From positions 1-53,190 of IMG/VR virus record IMGVR_UViG_3300018083_000037: a stretch of 53,190 nt of DNA; one strand, given 5' to 3'. How positions within the stretch are numbered: position 1 is the stretch's first letter; the number at the start of each line of letters is the position of its first letter. A program made the translations under genes and the position numbers. A model generated the notes under the pieces. The model saw nothing but the letters and a program-made list of their open reading frames with translations. It made no database searches and was not told the origin of the DNA. This document shows positions 33,456 through 40,771 of the stretch, piece by piece. The stretch comes from a virus.

Positions 33456-33710
33456 ATGAAAAAGCTTTATACTATCGTAATGGCGGTTTTTATGCTGCTG
33501 ATCGCCATTATCCTTTTGACAAGCTGTGCAAGTCCTTATAAATGCTATCCAAGCAAGAAATCAAAGGACTATGCAACAAGAGTGTGGATGAATCAAAGAA
33601 GTGACGGTTATTGGAAGGTGTACGTAACCAGGGGAATGATGCCTACTAAAATGTTTTTGTACGAGTGCAGGCCAGATACCATTAACGTCGATAGTTTATT
33701 TAAAGGTTGA
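33456..33710 (+). CDS. Small lipoprotein
   Basis: An 84-residue protein with a long hydrophobic signal segment and lipobox (ILLTSC, Cys at about 25). A short basic and aromatic mature part follows, with two more Cys. It is in the early transcript, so it may alter the envelope soon after infection, for example to exclude competing phages. The role is inferred only. Confidence 0.5.
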   Translation: MKKLYTIVMAVFMLLIAIILLTSCASPYKCYPSKKSKDYATRVWMNQRSDGYWKVYVTRGMMPTKMFLYECRPDTINVDSLFKG

Positions 33711-33787
33711 TCATCCTGAAAAGCCAGAATAACAATATTCTTTGAACGGCTTTACTGAACAAAAGGTTTTGGTTAATGGTCGCTTCA

Positions 33788-33853
33788 ATCCGCCAGTTGG
33801 CGGATCAAGCAGGGCGGTGATGATAGGATGGTACCTCAAAGCCGCCCTTTTTT
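33788..33853 (+). terminator. Tandem hairpins with T-tract (terminator or attenuator)
   Basis: A perfect 8-bp hairpin with a 2-base loop (ATCCGCCA/TGGCGGAT, 33788-33805) is followed by a second stem (AGGGCGG 33811-33817 with CCGCCCT 33842-33848) and TTTTTT. This would end or attenuate the first early transcript. It lies in a gene-free stretch (33711-33968), which otherwise shows a GC-rich patch near 33920 and a weak TATTCTTTG -7-like match near 33734. Confidence 0.6.
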
Positions 33854-33968
33854 AGAAAGTTATTTGAGCAAAATAATTAAAGAGCCTCTTTGGTGGAAGA
33901 GGATGTTGGTTAAAACGGGTCGGCTTGGTTCGGGCCGGCCCATATTTAAAACAATCAAACTGAATAGT

Positions 33969-34256
33969 ATGAAAGCAATTGTAACGATCGTCTTTTTTGA
34001 AGTGATGGGAAAGAAAAGATATGTATCTGATCTGACAGTAAGAACGGACAATTCCATCCTTCCAATTTATAATACTGATAAAGACGAGGCGCACCATTTC
34101 TTCAATATAGAAGCTGCAGCAACTGCTATCGGGAAATTCCACAACGTGCATAACCGGGAATTCAAAACAGAACCATATCAAGTAAGGCTATCAACGAAGA
34201 ATCCATTTTCAGCCAGGTCAGCTGGTGTCAAAGGTGCCTTAGTAGATTTAAAATAA
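33969..34256 (+). CDS. Small alpha/beta hypothetical protein
   Basis: Start chosen at ATG 33969; the longer frame from 33828 begins inside the terminator hairpin. The 95-residue product begins with a strong strand (MKAIVTIVFFEVM) and has a mixed alpha/beta pattern with basic surface stretches. It precedes the recombination genes after a gene-free gap. Family not recognised. Confidence 0.5.
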   Translation: MKAIVTIVFFEVMGKKRYVSDLTVRTDNSILPIYNTDKDEAHHFFNIEAAATAIGKFHNVHNREFKTEPYQVRLSTKNPFSARSAGVKGALVDLK

Positions 34257-34260
34257 AACA

Positions 34261-34279
34261 GCCCCGCTGCGAGCGGGGC
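34261..34279 (+). terminator. GC-rich hairpin before the ATPase gene
   Basis: A perfect 8-bp stem (GCCCCGCT/AGCGGGGC) around a 3-base loop lies five bases after the preceding stop. No T-tract follows, so it may be an RNA processing or attenuation element, or a 3'-end stabiliser, rather than a full terminator. Confidence 0.45.
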
Positions 34280-34312
34280 CATTAATAATCTTAAAAAACA
34301 CAACACAAAGGT

Positions 34313-36322
34313 ATGACAACTGAACTAATCAAACTTACCCTCACCAATTTTAAAGGGATCCGGCACTTCAGCTCGGAGTTTGCACATGTTGCAAATATCT
34401 GCGGCGACAATGCTACGGGTAAGACAACACTGAAGGATGCTTTCCTGTGGCTGTTCTTTGGTAAAGACAGCACAGATCGCAAAGATTTTGAGATCAAAAC
34501 CCTGGACGCTAACAATCAACCTTATCATAAACTGGATCACGAAGTGGAAGCATTGATCCGGGTGGATGATAATCTGCTCATCATCCGTAGGACCATGCGA
34601 GAGAAGTGGGTGAAGAAACGTGGCGAACAGGATGCTATTTTCTCTGGCCATGAGACCGCCTTCTTCTGGAACGATGTACCGATGAAGGAAGGAGAGTACC
34701 AGGCAAAGGTGGCCAGCGTGTTCAATGAAAACATCTTCAAGCTGATCACCAACACCGACTATTTCAATTCACTGAAGTGGCAGGACCGTCGCGGCGTGTT
34801 GATGCAAATGGCCGGCACCATTTCAAATGATGATGTTTTTAATACCATTCTTACTGCAGCCAACAAGGGAAATTTCACCGCGCTGATCAATGCACTCAAC
34901 CAAAAGAAAACGGTTGATGATTTCAAAAAGGAAATCGTTGCCAAAAAGAAAAAGATCAAAGATGAGCTGGAGCAGCTGCCGGCACGTATCGATGAAGCAA
35001 ACCGGTCCCTTCCGGAACAGATTGATTATTCTGTTATCGAGCAGTCAATACAAGCCACCAACGAAGTCCTGGAGAATGTGGAAGATCTTATTTCAAATAA
35101 GACCAAGGCTCAGAAGGAACGCCAGGAGGCTATCCTGACAAAAATCCGGGAGGTAGGAAAGTTACAGCAGCAAGCTCAGCAGATTGAATTCAGCGAACAG
35201 CAAAAGGCGAAGGAGCACAAGATCGAAAGAGAGAAAGCGATCCTTACTAAAAAATCAGAGCTACGTGCTAAGAATGATGAACGGTCGCGCTTGCTAGTTG
35301 ACTATAGCACCGAAGAAAAGCGGAAGGCCGGATTGCAGCTAATAAAAGATGAGCTGGCTAAGAAGTGGCAAGCGATCAATGCGGAGCAATTGGTGTTTAA
35401 CGAAAACGATTTCCATTGCCCGGCCTGTAAGAGAGCTTATGAAACCACCGACATCGATGCGAAAAAGGATGAGCTCACCAATAACTTCAATACTGATAAA
35501 ACACGCCGGCTTACTGATGTAACGGAACGCGGGATGAAACAAGCCGATGATATCAGGATCATTGACGCCAACATGGGCACCATTCAAAACAAAGGCGTTG
35601 TTTTAAAATCAGAAATAGATCTGTTGCAAAATAATATCGCCATCCTGGAACAGGAACACAGCCGGATGTCACAGAATGAAGAAGTGGAAGTGAAAGAGGC
35701 GATCGCTACTAATACAGAGTATTTGGCGCTGCAGGAAACGATCACGCTTCGCAATGAAGAGATCAATGCCAAACAGCCGGAAGATAACAACGCCGAGTTG
35801 ATTACTCGTAAAAAAGAGCTTCAATTAAAAATTGATGAACTGAAAAGTCAGTTGGCCGGCAAAGCGCAGCGGGAAAAGACACTGGCGCGTATCACCGAAT
35901 TAAAAGAACAGGAATCTAAGATGGCACAGGAGCTGGCCACCCTGGAAGGTGTTGAATTCAGCATCGAGCAATTCGTGAAAGCTAAAATGGATGAGCTGGA
36001 AAACCGGATCAATGGCCGATTTAAGATCGTTCGCTTCAAAATGTTTGAAGAACAAATCAACGGTGGGAGGATAGAAGCCTGCACCACCCTGATCAACGGT
36101 GTGCCATATAGTGATGCCAACACTGCCGCCAGGATCCAGGCTGGCCTTGATATCATCAACACGCTTTCGGATCATTATGAAACCTACGGTCCGGTATGGG
36201 TGGATAACCGCGAGAGTGTGATCAGGCTTCCAGAAACAAAATCCCAGCTGATCAATCTTATCGTATCGGAAAAATATAAGAAGCTGACTGTACTGCCCAG
36301 TGAAGAAATGGCAATGGCTTAA
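34313..36322 (+). CDS. SMC/SbcC-like AAA ATPase
   Basis: A 669-residue protein. N-terminal Walker A GDNATGKTT (31-39) follows a LTLTNFKGI strand typical of RecF/SbcC ATPases. Long coiled-coil arms (about 190-360 and 385-540) flank a zinc-hook-like CPAC pair (about 369-372). The C-terminal lobe (about 560-669) should carry the signature and Walker B, but I could not identify a clear Walker B. With the MBL-fold nuclease and RecT just downstream, it probably forms the phage's double-strand-break recombination module in place of a lambda-type exonuclease or gam. Confidence 0.75.
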   Translation: MTTELIKLTLTNFKGIRHFSSEFAHVANICGDNATGKTTLKDAFLWLFFGKDSTDRKDFEIKTLDANNQPYHKLDHEVEALIRVDDNLLIIRRTMREKWVKKRGEQDAIFSGHETAFFWNDVPMKEGEYQAKVASVFNENIFKLITNTDYFNSLKWQDRRGVLMQMAGTISNDDVFNTILTAANKGNFTALINALNQKKTVDDFKKEIVAKKKKIKDELEQLPARIDEANRSLPEQIDYSVIEQSIQATNEVLENVEDLISNKTKAQKERQEAILTKIREVGKLQQQAQQIEFSEQQKAKEHKIEREKAILTKKSELRAKNDERSRLLVDYSTEEKRKAGLQLIKDELAKKWQAINAEQLVFNENDFHCPACKRAYETTDIDAKKDELTNNFNTDKTRRLTDVTERGMKQADDIRIIDANMGTIQNKGVVLKSEIDLLQNNIAILEQEHSRMSQNEEVEVKEAIATNTEYLALQETITLRNEEINAKQPEDNNAELITRKKELQLKIDELKSQLAGKAQREKTLARITELKEQESKMAQELATLEGVEFSIEQFVKAKMDELENRINGRFKIVRFKMFEEQINGGRIEACTTLINGVPYSDANTAARIQAGLDIINTLSDHYETYGPVWVDNRESVIRLPETKSQLINLIVSEKYKKLTVLPSEEMAMA

Positions 36323-36355
36323 ACATTATTTATTAAAATATTCAACTAAAATAAA

Positions 36356-37213
36356 ATGACTACTCAAACTCATAATAACGGCGCCGCGACTAACCTTCCT
36401 GCAGAAAGGAAGCAGACAAAATCTGAGCTGATGCTTTCCTTCTTTGAAAAGGATACTGTAAGAACACAGCTAAAAAACGCTATGCAGGATAATGCCGATT
36501 CATTTATCGCTTCGGTAATTGATTTATACACAGGCGATGACACGCTTCAAAATTGCCACCCGGAACTAGTAGGAATGCAGGCGCTAAAAGCAGCCGTGCT
36601 GAAATTGCCAATCATAAAGGCGCTTGGCTTTGCCTATATCGTGCCCTTTAAGAAAGACGGCAAACAGATCCCACAATTCATGATCGGCTACAAAGGGCTA
36701 ATTCAGCTGGCCATCCGGACCAATCAATACAGGATCATTAATGCCGATGTGGTCTATGATGGTGAATACAGGTCTGCCAATAAGCTTACCGGTGAATTTG
36801 ATCTTACCGGCCAGAAAAAGAGCGATGCTATCATCGGCTACTTTGCTCACTTCGAAACCAAAGAAGGCTTTTCGAAAACACTCTTCATGACAAAGGAAAG
36901 GGTAACGGCCCACGCTCAGAAGTATAGCAAATCATTCAACCAGAACTATTCTCCGTGGAAGACAGAATTCGATGCGATGGCCATTAAAACCGTTCTACGT
37001 GGATTAATCAGCCATTGGGGTATCATGTCAACAGAAATGCAAACAGCTATCACCGATGATGACCGGGACGTCGCTGAAAGAACTCTCCAGGAAATAAAGA
37101 CCAATGCCAACAAAAAGGATATGTCGTTTGATGCTGTAGATGAAGCTGACCAGGTGAATGAAGATCAAAATCAAAACACAAACAACGGGCAACACGCAAC
37201 AGCTCCCTTCTAA
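36356..37213 (+). CDS. recT: RecT-family single-strand annealing protein
   Basis: A 285-residue protein matching RecT in layout and motifs. CHPELVGMQALKAAVLKLPI, then GFAYIVPFKKDGKQIPQFMIGYKG (about 81-105), TNQYRIINADVVYDG and a late WKTEFDAMAIKTVLR block are the conserved core. RecT anneals single strands at replication forks during phage recombination. The C-terminal 40 residues are acidic and disordered. It lies between the SMC-like ATPase and an MBL-fold nuclease, completing a recombination operon. Confidence 0.88.
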   Translation: MTTQTHNNGAATNLPAERKQTKSELMLSFFEKDTVRTQLKNAMQDNADSFIASVIDLYTGDDTLQNCHPELVGMQALKAAVLKLPIIKALGFAYIVPFKKDGKQIPQFMIGYKGLIQLAIRTNQYRIINADVVYDGEYRSANKLTGEFDLTGQKKSDAIIGYFAHFETKEGFSKTLFMTKERVTAHAQKYSKSFNQNYSPWKTEFDAMAIKTVLRGLISHWGIMSTEMQTAITDDDRDVAERTLQEIKTNANKKDMSFDAVDEADQVNEDQNQNTNNGQHATAPF

Positions 37214-37954
37214 ATGCAACTAACCATCATCAATAGCAATTCTTCTGGCAATGCTTACGTGCTGCATAATGAGTACGAAGCTTTGCTGATTGAGTGTGGT
37301 GTACGATTTGACCAGATCAAACAGGCACTCAACTACAACCTGAAGAAGGTGGTTGGGTGCCTTATCACACACGAGCATAAAGACCATTGTAAAGCCGTGA
37401 CGGATGTGATGGCCGCCGGCATCAATGTGTTTTCCACGTTCGGTTCGCTCAATGCTATGGGTGTTTCGATCAGTCACCGGGCCAATGCGATCACACCAGG
37501 TCAGTCTTTTCTTATTGGAGAATTCAAGATCCTTCCTTTCTCGGTGAAGCACGACTGTGCGGATCCCGTCGGCTTCCTGATCAATCATAAAGAAACAGGC
37601 AATGTACTATTCCTGACGGACAGCTACTACTGTGAGTACACATTCAAGGGACTGAACAATATTATCATTGAAGCTAACTATTGCCAAAGCATTCTGGATA
37701 AACGCCTCGAGGATGGCACAAACCCATTGTTCCTTCGGGACCGGGTGATCACCAGCCATATGAGCCTGGCGACATGCAAGGAGACGCTAAAAGCAAACAA
37801 CCTGGCAGAAGTCAACAATGTGGTGCTGATTCATCTGAGCGATGGTAACAGCGACGCGAAGCGGTTCAAACGTGAAGTTCAGGAAGCCACCGGGAAAACC
37901 GTGCATGTAGCTGAACCTGGATTAACAATTGAATTCAATAAACAACCTTTTTAA
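37214..37954 (+). CDS. MBL-fold metallohydrolase, likely DNA exonuclease
   Basis: A 246-residue metallo-beta-lactamase fold protein. SNSSGNAYVLH is the first strand and turn, THEHKDH (52-58) is the HxHxDH zinc motif, VKHDC holds the next histidine (about 115), LFLTDSYYC the metal-bridging Asp, and SHMS a later His. This resembles YycJ-type MBL nucleases, which often replace lambda-exonuclease partners of RecT in phages. The start abuts the recT stop. Direct nuclease activity is inferred. Confidence 0.75.
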   Translation: MQLTIINSNSSGNAYVLHNEYEALLIECGVRFDQIKQALNYNLKKVVGCLITHEHKDHCKAVTDVMAAGINVFSTFGSLNAMGVSISHRANAITPGQSFLIGEFKILPFSVKHDCADPVGFLINHKETGNVLFLTDSYYCEYTFKGLNNIIIEANYCQSILDKRLEDGTNPLFLRDRVITSHMSLATCKETLKANNLAEVNNVVLIHLSDGNSDAKRFKREVQEATGKTVHVAEPGLTIEFNKQPF

Positions 37955-37963
37955 AAACTAACA

Positions 37964-38428
37964 ATGGAAAATCTTCAAGTAACCAAAAGCAACGCCTTAA
38001 CGGCTTATAATAATGGCGATGTAACTATAAAGAAAGCGCTCAGTGATCTTTTTGGAAAAGAAGTCTTTACACCAAAAAACATTATGGAGCAGGTTAAAAC
38101 AGCCGATGATGCCTTTGCTATCAAAGGTATCTCGATCGGTAGCATCGTGAATGATAATGACACGACCGACGAAATAGCCTACAAGATTTTAAAAGTAATT
38201 GTTGAAGTATTAAATGAAGGCTGGGTTCCTGACTGGAAAAACTCCAACCAGTACAAATACTATCCATGGTTTGACTTGTCTTCGGGTTCCGGCCTGTCGT
38301 TCGGCGACGTTGACCCGTACTCGATTTCGACTGTCGGCTCTCGCCTTTGCTTTAAAAGTAGTGAGCTCGCCGTATATGCCGGGAAGCAATTCATAAAAGA
38401 GTACACTGATTTTTTCATCATAAAATAA
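37964..38428 (+). CDS. DGR target protein 1 (carries VR1)
   Basis: A 154-residue protein with a unique, helical N-terminus (about 1-82). The shared C-terminal domain opens with WVPDWKN, KYYPWFDLSSGS (about 98-109), passes through the variable region (VR1, about 106-130) and ends in VGSRLCFK, ELAVYAGKQF and FF. The second target has the same end. The variable residues lie between SSGS and VGSRLCFK, so the domain probably presents a binding loop. No signal peptide, membrane segment or fibre repeat is seen, so it looks cytosolic. Its stop overlaps the start of target 2 by one base. Confidence 0.8.
   Translation: MENLQVTKSNALTAYNNGDVTIKKALSDLFGKEVFTPKNIMEQVKTADDAFAIKGISIGSIVNDNDTTDEIAYKILKVIVEVLNEGWVPDWKNSNQYKYYPWFDLSSGSGLSFGDVDPYSISTVGSRLCFKSSELAVYAGKQFIKEYTDFFIIK
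38279..38351 (+). repeat. DGR variable repeat 1 (VR1)
   Basis: Aligned to the template repeat at 38850-38925 this copy shows 14 substitutions, all at template adenines (to G, T or C). Five adenines are unchanged, and there is one 3-base deletion that removes exactly the TAC codon at template positions 30-32 (counting from 38851). No template C, G or T is substituted. This is the adenine-specific pattern left by DGR mutagenic retrohoming. Confidence 0.93.
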
Positions 38429-38820
38429 TGTCCATGTCGAAAATCAAAACATTTGAAGCTGCTTGCAAGTTTCTAAAACTGGACCCGGATAAGGTTCTAC
38501 CTAAAGTTACGGGCGTGCCTAAGCATCACCAGGAAGCAATTGTAGCACATGCTAAGCTGGTGATCATTGCTGAAGCATTAAATACTGAAGCGAATGACGG
38601 CAAACCGTGGAAACCGGATTGGACTAATGGTAATTGGGATAAATACTATCCATGGTTTGACTTGTCTTCGGGTTCCTGCCTGTCGTGCGGCGACTTCGAT
38701 CTCCGGATCTCGGCTTCGTATGTCGGCTCTCGCCTTTGCTTTAAAACTGCGGAGTTGGCAAAGTATGCGGGAAAACAGTTCTTGAAATTATATGAACAAT
38801 ATTTCCTGCTGAAAAAGTAG
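38428..38820 (+). CDS. DGR target protein 2 (carries VR2)
   Basis: A 130-residue protein with an N-terminal helical domain (about 1-60) unlike that of target 1. The same C-terminal domain follows: WKPDWTN, KYYPWFDLSSGS (about 72-83), the VR2-encoded stretch, VGSRLCFK and ELAKYAGKQF. The DNA just upstream of VR2 (38641-38676) is identical base for base to the matching part of target 1 (38255-38290), longer than the template repeat covers. This suggests recent duplication or gene conversion. ATG 38428 overlaps the stop of target 1. Ligand unknown. Confidence 0.8.
   Translation: MSMSKIKTFEAACKFLKLDPDKVLPKVTGVPKHHQEAIVAHAKLVIIAEALNTEANDGKPWKPDWTNGNWDKYYPWFDLSSGSCLSCGDFDLRISASYVGSRLCFKTAELAKYAGKQFLKLYEQYFLLKK
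38665..38740 (+). repeat. DGR variable repeat 2 (VR2)
   Basis: This copy aligns to the template repeat without gaps. Sixteen of 20 template adenines are replaced (by G, T or C), four are kept, and none of the 55 other positions of the 75-base core (38666-38740) differs. Three 3'-terminal changes (template positions 60, 67 and 71) are the same as in VR1, consistent with a fixed initiation (IMH) region. Confidence 0.94.
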
Positions 38821-38849
38821 GAATGGGTGGTGTGCTGCTAGAGCGGCCT

Positions 38850-38925
38850 TCTTCAGGTTCCAGCCTGTCGTACAACGACTACGATAACCAGAACTCGAAT
38901 TCGAATGTCAGCTCTCACCTATGCT
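38850..38925 (+). repeat. DGR template repeat (TR)
   Basis: The invariant copy, rich in AAC, TAC and AAT codons when read in the VR frame (Asn/Tyr/Asp/Ser), so adenine mutation gives wide amino-acid choice without stop codons. It lies 29 bases after the target 2 stop and about 105 bases before the RT start. It falls inside a 34-codon ORF (ATG 38823 to TGA 38927) in the same reading frame as the VRs. The RNA copied from it would be the template for cDNA that overwrites VR1 and VR2. Confidence 0.93.
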
Positions 38926-38945
38926 GAATTTAAGTAGCGGCGCAG

Positions 38946-38996
38946 ACCCTGCCTCTTGGCAAAAGATAACTAATTAACAAAATTCATTGGTAGGGT
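38946..38996 (+). ncRNA. Stem-loop in the DGR RNA spacer between TR and RT
   Basis: ACCCTGCC (38946-38953) pairs with GGTAGGGT (38989-38996, one G-T pair), enclosing a 35-base loop, in the roughly 105-base spacer between TR and the RT gene. DGR RNAs of studied systems need structured sequence downstream of TR for RT priming. This stem is a candidate for that element. Boundaries of the RNA are not visible. Confidence 0.4.
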
Positions 38997-39030
38997 AACC
39001 GAAGGTGAGTTTTTAAAGCAAAGCGCCGAA

Positions 39031-39990
39031 GTGAGACGAATTAAAAATCTATATCAGGAAATCTGCAGCATGAAAAACCTGTTGCTTGCAGATGAAAAAG
39101 CCAGAAAAGGTAAAGCCTGGCAATACGGCGTTCGGATCCATGAGAAAAACAGGGATGGGAATCTACTCGTATTGCAGGACCAGTTACTCAACAAAACATA
39201 TAAAACTTCCCACTACACCACTTTCAAGGTTTATGAACCAAAGGAAAGGGAAGTATTTCGCCTTCCATATTATCCTGACAGGATCACCCATCACGCTATA
39301 ATGAATCTGATGGAACCCGTGTTTGTCTCAGTCTTTACCGCCGACACATATAGCTGTATTAAGAAGCGTGGAATTCATGCAGCCGCGTATGCCGTTAAAA
39401 AAGCTTTGCGGGACGTACCTGGCAGCCAATATTGCCTGAAACTTGACATAACGAAATTTTACCCAAATATTGATCACGATGTCTTAAAGCAGCTGTTGAG
39501 AAGGAAAATAAAGGACCAAGATCTTCTTTGGCTACTGGACGAGATCATTGATAGCGCACCCGGGCTTCCGATCGGCAACTATCTCAGCCAATACCTGGCA
39601 AATTTCTATCTCACTTATTTTGATCATTGGATAAAGGAGCAGCTGCAGGTGAAGTATTACTTCCGTTATGCTGATGACCTCGTGATATTGTCTGGTAATA
39701 AAGAAATCTTACACATGGTGTTTGACAGGATCAGTGAATACATGAGCGATCGGTTAAAGCTTCAGGTGAAATCCAACTGGCAAATATTCCCGGTTGATGC
39801 CAGGGGAATTGATTTTGTCGGATATCGGTTCTGGCATACTCATACTCTTCTCCGGAAAACAATTAAGAAAAACTTTGCCAGGATGGTCCATATGAACCGA
39901 AACGATGCGTCGATCGCTTCTTACTTGGGTTGGGCGAAACATTGCAACAGTAATCATTTAATAAAAACATTATTACATGAAGCGGTTTAA
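39031..39990 (+). CDS. DGR-type reverse transcriptase
   Basis: A 319-residue RT with a GTG start. The N-terminus (IKNLYQEICSMKNLLLADEKARKGK) matches the opening of DGR and group II-like RTs. Motifs: LDITKFYPNID (about 138-148) with the first catalytic Asp, GLPIGNYLSQ (about 178-187) with the SQ signature of DGR RTs, and YADD (213-216). There is no maturase/endonuclease domain, as expected for DGR enzymes. It copies TR RNA with adenine-specific errors. No gene resembling the Avd accessory protein is seen nearby. Confidence 0.93.
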   Translation: MRRIKNLYQEICSMKNLLLADEKARKGKAWQYGVRIHEKNRDGNLLVLQDQLLNKTYKTSHYTTFKVYEPKEREVFRLPYYPDRITHHAIMNLMEPVFVSVFTADTYSCIKKRGIHAAAYAVKKALRDVPGSQYCLKLDITKFYPNIDHDVLKQLLRRKIKDQDLLWLLDEIIDSAPGLPIGNYLSQYLANFYLTYFDHWIKEQLQVKYYFRYADDLVILSGNKEILHMVFDRISEYMSDRLKLQVKSNWQIFPVDARGIDFVGYRFWHTHTLLRKTIKKNFARMVHMNRNDASIASYLGWAKHCNSNHLIKTLLHEAV

Positions 39991-40279
39991 GGAATTGGGT
40001 ATTGCCGCACCGGCGAAAGGATTTGTTGGTGATAAAATAAAGATCGCCAGGATACTCAACAAGGAAGTAATGGTGGAGGCCTTTAAGATTGAAGCATCAA
40101 AGTTCCCGGATAAAGGATCCGGGCAGCGTCTATGCCTGCAGCTGATGGTGGATGGCGAGAAGAGGATCCTGTTTACCAGCTCCGGTTTTATGATGGAGAT
40201 GATAAAGAAAGTGCCGGCGGAACATTTCCCGTTCTTAACAACCATCTGTGAGATTAATGAGCATTACGAGTTTTCTTAA
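39977..40279 (+). CDS. Small alpha/beta protein following the RT
   Basis: A 100-residue protein overlapping the RT gene by 14 bases. It contains KGFVGDKIKIARILNKEVMVEAFKIEAS, QRLCLQLMVDGEKRILFTSSGFMMEMI and an acidic end. The beta-strand pattern is compatible with an OB-like nucleic-acid-binding fold of the kind encoded in Bacteroidota-phage replication modules. It is not clearly an Avd homologue, which would be a helical bundle. It may simply be a replication protein next to the DGR. Confidence 0.5.
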   Translation: MKRFKELGIAAPAKGFVGDKIKIARILNKEVMVEAFKIEASKFPDKGSGQRLCLQLMVDGEKRILFTSSGFMMEMIKKVPAEHFPFLTTICEINEHYEFS

Positions 40280-40309
40280 AATAAATATTCAACTATAAAA
40301 ACGCAACCA

Positions 40310-40759
40310 ATGTCAGAGTCACTAACACCCACGATCGTAAAGCAAAACTTACGGGTGGATCTATCGGCAAAAGAGGTCCACGATTATTCCATTCAGCTGG
40401 CCAACGAAAATAAAAAAGTCGTGTCCATTGAAGAAGAAAAGAAATCGATCATGTCGCAGTATAAAGCCAAGATAGATGAATCAAAAGCCCGCATTAACAA
40501 ACTATCGGCTATTGTCACAGACGCCTTTGAAATGAGGGATATAGAATGTGAAATAGAATACAACAAGCCGGAGCACGGGAAGAAAACCATTATCCGGAGA
40601 GACATCAACAAGGTGCACGCCATAGAAAAAATGGATGATCATGAGCATAATCTTTTTACACAAGTGGATGATGATGACACCAGCGATTTGTTGAACGCTG
40701 AACTGGAAAAGCTGAGTGGGAATGGAAAATCAGGAAGAAAAAGCCGTAGGAAATTTTAA
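40310..40759 (+). CDS. Coiled-coil hypothetical protein
   Basis: A 149-residue protein. A helical coiled coil covers about 20-75 (SIEEEKKSIMSQYKAKIDES). A short beta segment and an acidic/basic C-terminal tail (SGNGKSGRKSRRKF) follow. It sits between the DGR and the ParB-like gene. A DNA-associated role is possible because of the basic tail. No family recognised. Confidence 0.45.
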   Translation: MSESLTPTIVKQNLRVDLSAKEVHDYSIQLANENKKVVSIEEEKKSIMSQYKAKIDESKARINKLSAIVTDAFEMRDIECEIEYNKPEHGKKTIIRRDINKVHAIEKMDDHEHNLFTQVDDDDTSDLLNAELEKLSGNGKSGRKSRRKF

Positions 40760-40771
40760 TTCTTAGATTCT

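Noticed and set aside
33828-33968. Longer start for the 33969 gene
   Set aside because: It would begin inside the terminator hairpin and adds a low-complexity basic leader.
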